Source of the DNA: Azospirillum sp. TSA2s | Lineage (GTDB): Bacteria; Pseudomonadota; Alphaproteobacteria; Azospirillales; Azospirillaceae | Assembly (NCBI RefSeq): GCF_004923315.1 | Contig: NZ_CP039650.1 | Coordinates: 992,001-1,056,000 of the forward strand | DNA length: 64,000 bases | Reading direction: 5' to 3' | Shown here: positions 60,864-64,000 of the stretch, one piece after another | How positions within the stretch are numbered: position 1 is the stretch's first letter | How the letters are laid out: every line of letters starts with the position of its first letter | The notes under the pieces: model-generated | What the model was told of the DNA's origin: nothing | The model's database searches: none | Seen by the model: the letters and a program-made list of their open reading frames with translations, nothing else | Position numbers and translations under genes: made by a program

Positions 60864-60904
60864 CCCTCCCCCGCCCAGCGGGGGAGGGTTAGGGTGGGGG
60901 CAAG
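60864..60904. repeat. Left 41-bp inverted copy of REP-like palindrome (DUF559 unit)
   Basis: A GC-rich palindrome (CCCTCCCCCGC-CCA-GCGGGGGAGGG) plus a TTAGGGTGGGGGCAAG tail. It is the reverse complement of 61282-61322 with one mismatch in 41. It starts 33 bases upstream of the prmC start codon and belongs to the same family as the elements at 23501 and 38089. Confidence 0.9.
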
Positions 60905-60929
60905 CGTTCCACACCATTGCATTCCCCAC

Positions 60930-61328
60930 ATGCGCGACCCCGTCCTCAAGCACCGAGCCCGCGGCATGCGCACGCTGCCGACCGACGCCGAACGGCGCCT
61001 GTGGCAGTACCTGCGCAACGGCCAGCTTGGCGGCTGGCGGTTTCGACGTCAGCATCAGATCCCTCCCTATATCCTTGATTTCGCCTGCCTGGAGGTCTGC
61101 CTTGCGGTGGAGGTCGACGGCGGGCAGCATGCCGACTCCGGCTATGACGAGGCGCGCACCGCGTTTCTGAAGGATCGTGGTTGGAGGGTACTCAGGTTCT
61201 GGAACAACGATGTTCTTCGCAACCCGGAGGGGGTGGCAGCGAACGTGCTGGAGGCTTTGGGAGGGCGCAGAAACGCTGACACTTGCCCCCACCCTGACCC
61301 TCCCCCGCTGGGCGGGGGAGGGAAATAG
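60930..61328 (+). CDS. DUF559 Vsr-like endonuclease, REP-flanked
   Basis: 132 residues from the ATG giving MRDPVLKHRARGMRTLPTDA. The DUF559/Vsr-like PD-(D/E)xK core is clear: AERRLWQYLRNGQLGGWRFR, then QHQIPPYILDFACLEVCLAV followed by EVDGGQHADSGYDEARTAFL, with the catalytic Asp in LDFAC and the Glu/Asp in VEVDG, and RGWRVLRFWNNDVLRNPEGV. The last 15 or so codons run through the right-hand repeat copy, so repeat and gene are fused. Its orientation is opposite to the surrounding prfA-prmC genes. It probably nicks or cuts DNA; a role in spreading the repeat is inference. Confidence 0.88.
   Translation: MRDPVLKHRARGMRTLPTDAERRLWQYLRNGQLGGWRFRRQHQIPPYILDFACLEVCLAVEVDGGQHADSGYDEARTAFLKDRGWRVLRFWNNDVLRNPEGVAANVLEALGGRRNADTCPHPDPPPLGGGGK
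61282..61322. repeat. Right 41-bp inverted copy of REP-like palindrome (DUF559 unit)
   Basis: Inverse complement of 60864-60904 with 40 of 41 positions identical. It encodes the C-terminus of the DUF559 protein and ends 25 bases before the prfA stop codon. Confidence 0.9.
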
Positions 61329-61346
61329 GCGTAGGCGTGTGAAGCC

Positions 61347-62420
61347 TCACCCCAACTCCGCCAAACGTGCCGCCTCGTCCTCGGCGATCAGCGCGTCGAC
61401 CAGTTCGTCCAGCGCTTCGCCGGCCATCACCTTGTCAATCTTGTAGAGCGTCAGGTTGATGCGGTGGTCGGTCACCCGCCCCTGGGGAAAATTGTAGGTG
61501 CGGATGCGTTCCGAGCGGTCGCCGCTGCCGACCTGGTTCTTGCGGTCGGCGGCGCGGACGGCGTCCTTGGCGGCGCGCTCCATGTCGTACAGCCGGGCGC
61601 GCAGCACCTTCAGCGCCTTGGCCTTGTTCTTGTGCTGCGATTTCTCGTCCTGCTGGCTCACCACCAGCCCGGTCGGCAGGTGGGTGATACGCACGGCGCT
61701 GTCGGTGGTGTTGACCGACTGGCCGCCGGGACCGGAGGAGCGGAAGACGTCGATCCGCAGATCCTTCTCGTCGATGTGGATGTCCACCTCCTCCGCCTCG
61801 GGCAGCACGGCGACGGTGGCGGCCGACGTGTGGATGCGGCCCTGCGCCTCGGTCGCCGGCACGCGCTGGACGCGGTGGACGCCGGACTCGAACTTCAGCC
61901 GGGCGAACACGCCGCGGCCGGTGATGTTGGCGGTGGCTTCCTTGTAGCCGCCGATGCCGGTCTCGCTGACGTCCATCGCCTCGAACCGCCAGCCCCGCAG
62001 GCCGGCATAGCGGCGGTACATCTCGAACAGCTCGGCGGCGAACAGGGCGGCCTCGTCGCCGCCGGTGCCGGCACGCACCTCCAGGATGGCGTTCTTCTCG
62101 TCCGCCTCGTCCTTGGGCAGAAGCGAGATCTGCACCTTGCGCTCCAACTCCGGGATGCGCTTGGTCAGGGCGTGGAATTCCTCCTCCGCCATCGCCTTCA
62201 TCTCGGGATCGGCGCCCGCGTCGGCGATCATCTCCGCCAGATCGGCGGCCTCGGCACGGCCCTTCTTCAGCTCCGCGATGGCCTCGGCGATCGGGGTGAG
62301 GTCGGCATATTCCTTGGACAGCCGGGCGAAGTCGCCGGACTCGGTCAGGCCGGCCGCAAGCGTGTCGCGCAGCTCGTCGTACCGGGCCATCACCTTATCG
62401 AACTTCTCGTCCAGGCTCAC
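61347..62420 (-). CDS. prfA: Peptide chain release factor 1
   Basis: 357 residues, recognising UAA and UAG stop codons. The GGQ motif is in SSGPGGQSVNTTDSAVRITH, and the stop-recognition PxT-type loop lies in the segment before it (VHRVQRVPATEAQGRIHTSA). The N-terminal helical domain and C-terminal basic coiled region (SQQDEKSQHKNKAKALKVLR) are standard. It overlaps the hemA 3' end by 26 bases, so it is cotranscribed with hemA. PrmC, encoded just downstream beyond the inserted unit, methylates the GGQ glutamine. Confidence 0.97.
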   Translation of the reverse strand: MSLDEKFDKVMARYDELRDTLAAGLTESGDFARLSKEYADLTPIAEAIAELKKGRAEAADLAEMIADAGADPEMKAMAEEEFHALTKRIPELERKVQISLLPKDEADEKNAILEVRAGTGGDEAALFAAELFEMYRRYAGLRGWRFEAMDVSETGIGGYKEATANITGRGVFARLKFESGVHRVQRVPATEAQGRIHTSAATVAVLPEAEEVDIHIDEKDLRIDVFRSSGPGGQSVNTTDSAVRITHLPTGLVVSQQDEKSQHKNKAKALKVLRARLYDMERAAKDAVRAADRKNQVGSGDRSERIRTYNFPQGRVTDHRINLTLYKIDKVMAGEALDELVDALIAEDEAARLAELG

Positions 62421-63726
62421 GTCGCTCGTCCTTATCCCGTTCAGTCTCTTCCAGTGCCGCCCCGGTCAGCCTGTCCAGCCCAAACAGGCGGAACATCAGC
62501 CGTTCGGCCGCGGCCCGTTCGGCCAGCCCCTCGCCGCTGCCGTCGGCGGCCAGTGCCCGCAACGCCTCCGACGGGGCGTGCAGCAGCCGGTTGACCAGCA
62601 GCCGCGTCGCCGACGCCGCGTCCAGATCGGCATGCCCGGCCAGCAGGCGCCGACGCTCCGCCTCGAAATGGGTGCGGAGCGCCGCCACGGCAGGCACCGC
62701 GGCGCGTTCCGCACGGTCGCGGGCAAAGGCGGCCACCGCCTCGTCCACGATCATCCAGGCCGCCTGGGTCGCCGCCTCGCGCCCGACGCGGCCCTGCAAC
62801 GCCACCCGCTCCAGATCGCCCAGATCATAGACGAAGGCGCCGTCCATGCCGGCGACCGCCGGGTCGACGTCCGACGGAATGGCGGCATCGACCACGAAGA
62901 CCGGCCGGCGCCGGCGGCGCTTCAGCACCGCCTCCATCATCGGAGCCGTGAGGATATAGCGCCCAAGACCGGCCGCGGTCACCAGGATATCGGCGCCGGT
63001 CATCGCCGTCTCCAGATCGGCCCAGGGGGCGAAATGCCCGTCGAGCCGCCGCGCCGCGGCTTCCGCCCGCCGGTCCACCGGTGCTGCGACGGTCAGCCGC
63101 AGCAGCCCGGCCTCGCGCAGTCCCTCCAGCACCAGGGCGCCCATATCGCCCAACCCCACCAGCAGGGCACCGCAGCGCCTGATGTCGCCGTGCAGGTCGC
63201 GCGCCACCTGGATGGCGGCGGCGGCCAGCGAGGTGGCGCCCTCCGCGATGGGAGTCTCGCTGCGCACCCGCTTGGCGGCGGCATAGGCGGCCTGCAGCAC
63301 CGCCTCCAACTCCGGCCCGGTCAGTCCGGCGCCGGCGGCGCTGCGGTGGGCGGCCTTCAGCTGGCCCAGGATATGCGGCTCACCGACGATCTGGCTGTCG
63401 AGCGAGCAGGCCACCGCGAACAGGTGGCGCACGGCGTCGATGCCGGTTCGGGTGTAGAGCTGCGGCGCCAGATCGGTGGTGGACAGCCCGGCCCGGTCGG
63501 CCATCGCCTCGGCGATCGCCAGCGCCGCCTCGTTCGGGCGCTCGTGGACGGCCTGCACCTCCACCCGGTCGCAGGTGCTGAGCCACACCGCCTGACCCAC
63601 TCCGGCGGCGCGCAGCCGGTCCAGCATGCCCGCCACTTCCGCCTCGTCGGTGGACAGGCGGTCGCGGACGACGCCGGAACAGGTCCGGTGGCTGGCGCCG
63701 ATGACGAGGTAGGAGGTGGTGGTCAC
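62395..63726 (-). CDS. hemA: Glutamyl-tRNA reductase
   Basis: 443 residues, NADPH-dependent enzyme making glutamate-1-semialdehyde, the first step of C5-pathway haem synthesis. N-terminal YLVIGASHRTCSGVVRDRL and the active-site Cys in AVWLSTCDRVEVQAVH (near residue 50) are present; the usual Asn after Cys is Asp here. The SQIVGEPHILGQLKAAHRSA segment and NADPH-binding LLVGLGDMGALVLEGLREAG follow, then a C-terminal helical dimerisation domain. It overlaps prfA by 26 bases. The C5 route is less common in alphaproteobacteria than ALA synthase, so the role may be regulatory or redundant. Confidence 0.9.
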   Translation of the reverse strand: MTTTSYLVIGASHRTCSGVVRDRLSTDEAEVAGMLDRLRAAGVGQAVWLSTCDRVEVQAVHERPNEAALAIAEAMADRAGLSTTDLAPQLYTRTGIDAVRHLFAVACSLDSQIVGEPHILGQLKAAHRSAAGAGLTGPELEAVLQAAYAAAKRVRSETPIAEGATSLAAAAIQVARDLHGDIRRCGALLVGLGDMGALVLEGLREAGLLRLTVAAPVDRRAEAAARRLDGHFAPWADLETAMTGADILVTAAGLGRYILTAPMMEAVLKRRRRRPVFVVDAAIPSDVDPAVAGMDGAFVYDLGDLERVALQGRVGREAATQAAWMIVDEAVAAFARDRAERAAVPAVAALRTHFEAERRRLLAGHADLDAASATRLLVNRLLHAPSEALRALAADGSGEGLAERAAAERLMFRLFGLDRLTGAALEETERDKDERREPGREVR

Positions 63727-63763
63727 GCCTGGGGTCGCTGTCCCTGCCCGAATTCCGGGCAGC

Positions 63764-64000
63764 TTACTCTGCGGCGGGGGCCACGTCTCGCTTGGTTTCT
63801 CGGGTGGTTTCGGCTTCGGCAGCCTCTGCCGCGGCCTTCACCGCCTCGATCTCTGCCGCCTTCTTCTCGACCAGCCCGACCAGATGCTGGACGATGTCCT
63901 GGTCCTTCAGCCGATGGTCGGTGACGCCGGACAGATAGACCTGATGGGTGTTGTTGCCGCCGCCGGTCAGGCCGATGTCGGTCTCCCGCGCCTCGCCCGG
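63764..64000 (-). CDS. 3' end of an unknown gene (partial)
   Basis: 78 residues are visible; the start lies beyond the right edge. The visible part begins PGEARETDIGLTGGGNNTHQ and then VYLSGVTDHRLKDQDIVQHL, followed by a Lys/Glu/Ala coiled-coil tail ending APAAE. It lies 37 bases upstream of hemA in the same direction and probably belongs to the same operon. I do not recognise the family from this end alone. Confidence 0.75.
   Translation of the reverse strand, partial: PGEARETDIGLTGGGNNTHQVYLSGVTDHRLKDQDIVQHLVGLVEKKAAEIEAVKAAAEAAEAETTRETKRDVAPAAE

Noticed and set aside
60864..61322. An ordinary insertion sequence
   Set aside because: No DDE, HUH or tyrosine transposase motif is present; the encoded protein is a DUF559 nuclease and the ends are REP-like palindromes, so it is reported as a repeat-nuclease unit instead.

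Overview
The window is GC-rich (about two thirds G+C) DNA from an alphaproteobacterium. The gene content and order suggest Azospirillum or a close relative in the Rhodospirillales. This rests on the sdhCDAB order, the hemA-prfA-prmC-DUF4167 group close to clpB, yjcH-actP with a DUF294 neighbour, the DUF1178, DUF1272, DUF4167 and DUF4170 proteins, and two PAS/GGDEF/EAL signalling proteins. Most of the window looks chromosomal and housekeeping. No rRNA, tRNA or CRISPR array was recognised.

Region 1 (1 to about 9,950) is the right end of a prophage. It holds a large putative virion protein, a membrane/coiled-coil protein, a P5-like lysis or structural protein and a three-helix holin. Then come an AT-rich gap, a leftward cascade of overlapping small genes divergent from an XRE regulator, cargo genes (a SHOCT lipoprotein and an LRAT-like permuted papain-fold protein), and a tyrosine integrase. 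Repeated GGGTAAC sites lie beside the integrase. The 3' end of a gene, probably a host gene, follows at about 9,957-10,088.

Region 2 (10-19 kb) is core metabolism and redox: an FMN reductase, aspartate aminotransferase, cytochrome c', a di-haem cytochrome c peroxidase, cytochrome b561, a DUF4170 protein, a phosphoesterase and a GGDEF/EAL protein. Region 3 (19.2-23.5 kb) is a separate, incomplete phage head module (portal, Bbp19-like and scaffold-like proteins plus two small leaders, with no capsid or terminase here). It faces an S24-type repressor. Region 4 (23.7-38.1 kb) carries a class IV aminotransferase, sdhCDAB, methyltransferases, rlmN, an IalB-like protein, a CheY-like receiver, a DUF1272 protein, an M20 hydrolase, a PrcB-like lipoprotein, a second PAS/GGDEF/EAL protein and a tandem universal stress protein.

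Region 5 (38.2-39.5 kb) is a plasmid-type replication unit: a RepA-like initiator with six iteron-like repeats before it and a convergent pair after it, embedded among apparently chromosomal genes. Region 6 (39.6-59.7 kb) includes a DsbD-like membrane protein behind an FNR-like box, an isolated FliQ, comF, grxC overlapping a nitrilase-family gene, the actP/yjcH/DUF294/degenerate-exonuclease group, a His-rich-tailed asparaginase, a class III aminotransferase, clpB, and Nudix, MOSC and DUF4167 proteins. Region 7 (60-64 kb) is hemA-prfA-prmC. Between prfA and prmC lies a 459-bp unit made of a Vsr-like DUF559 nuclease gene bracketed by 41-bp inverted copies of a GC-rich palindromic repeat. This unit, the iteron/RepA locus and the orphan head module are the three most interesting things in the window.
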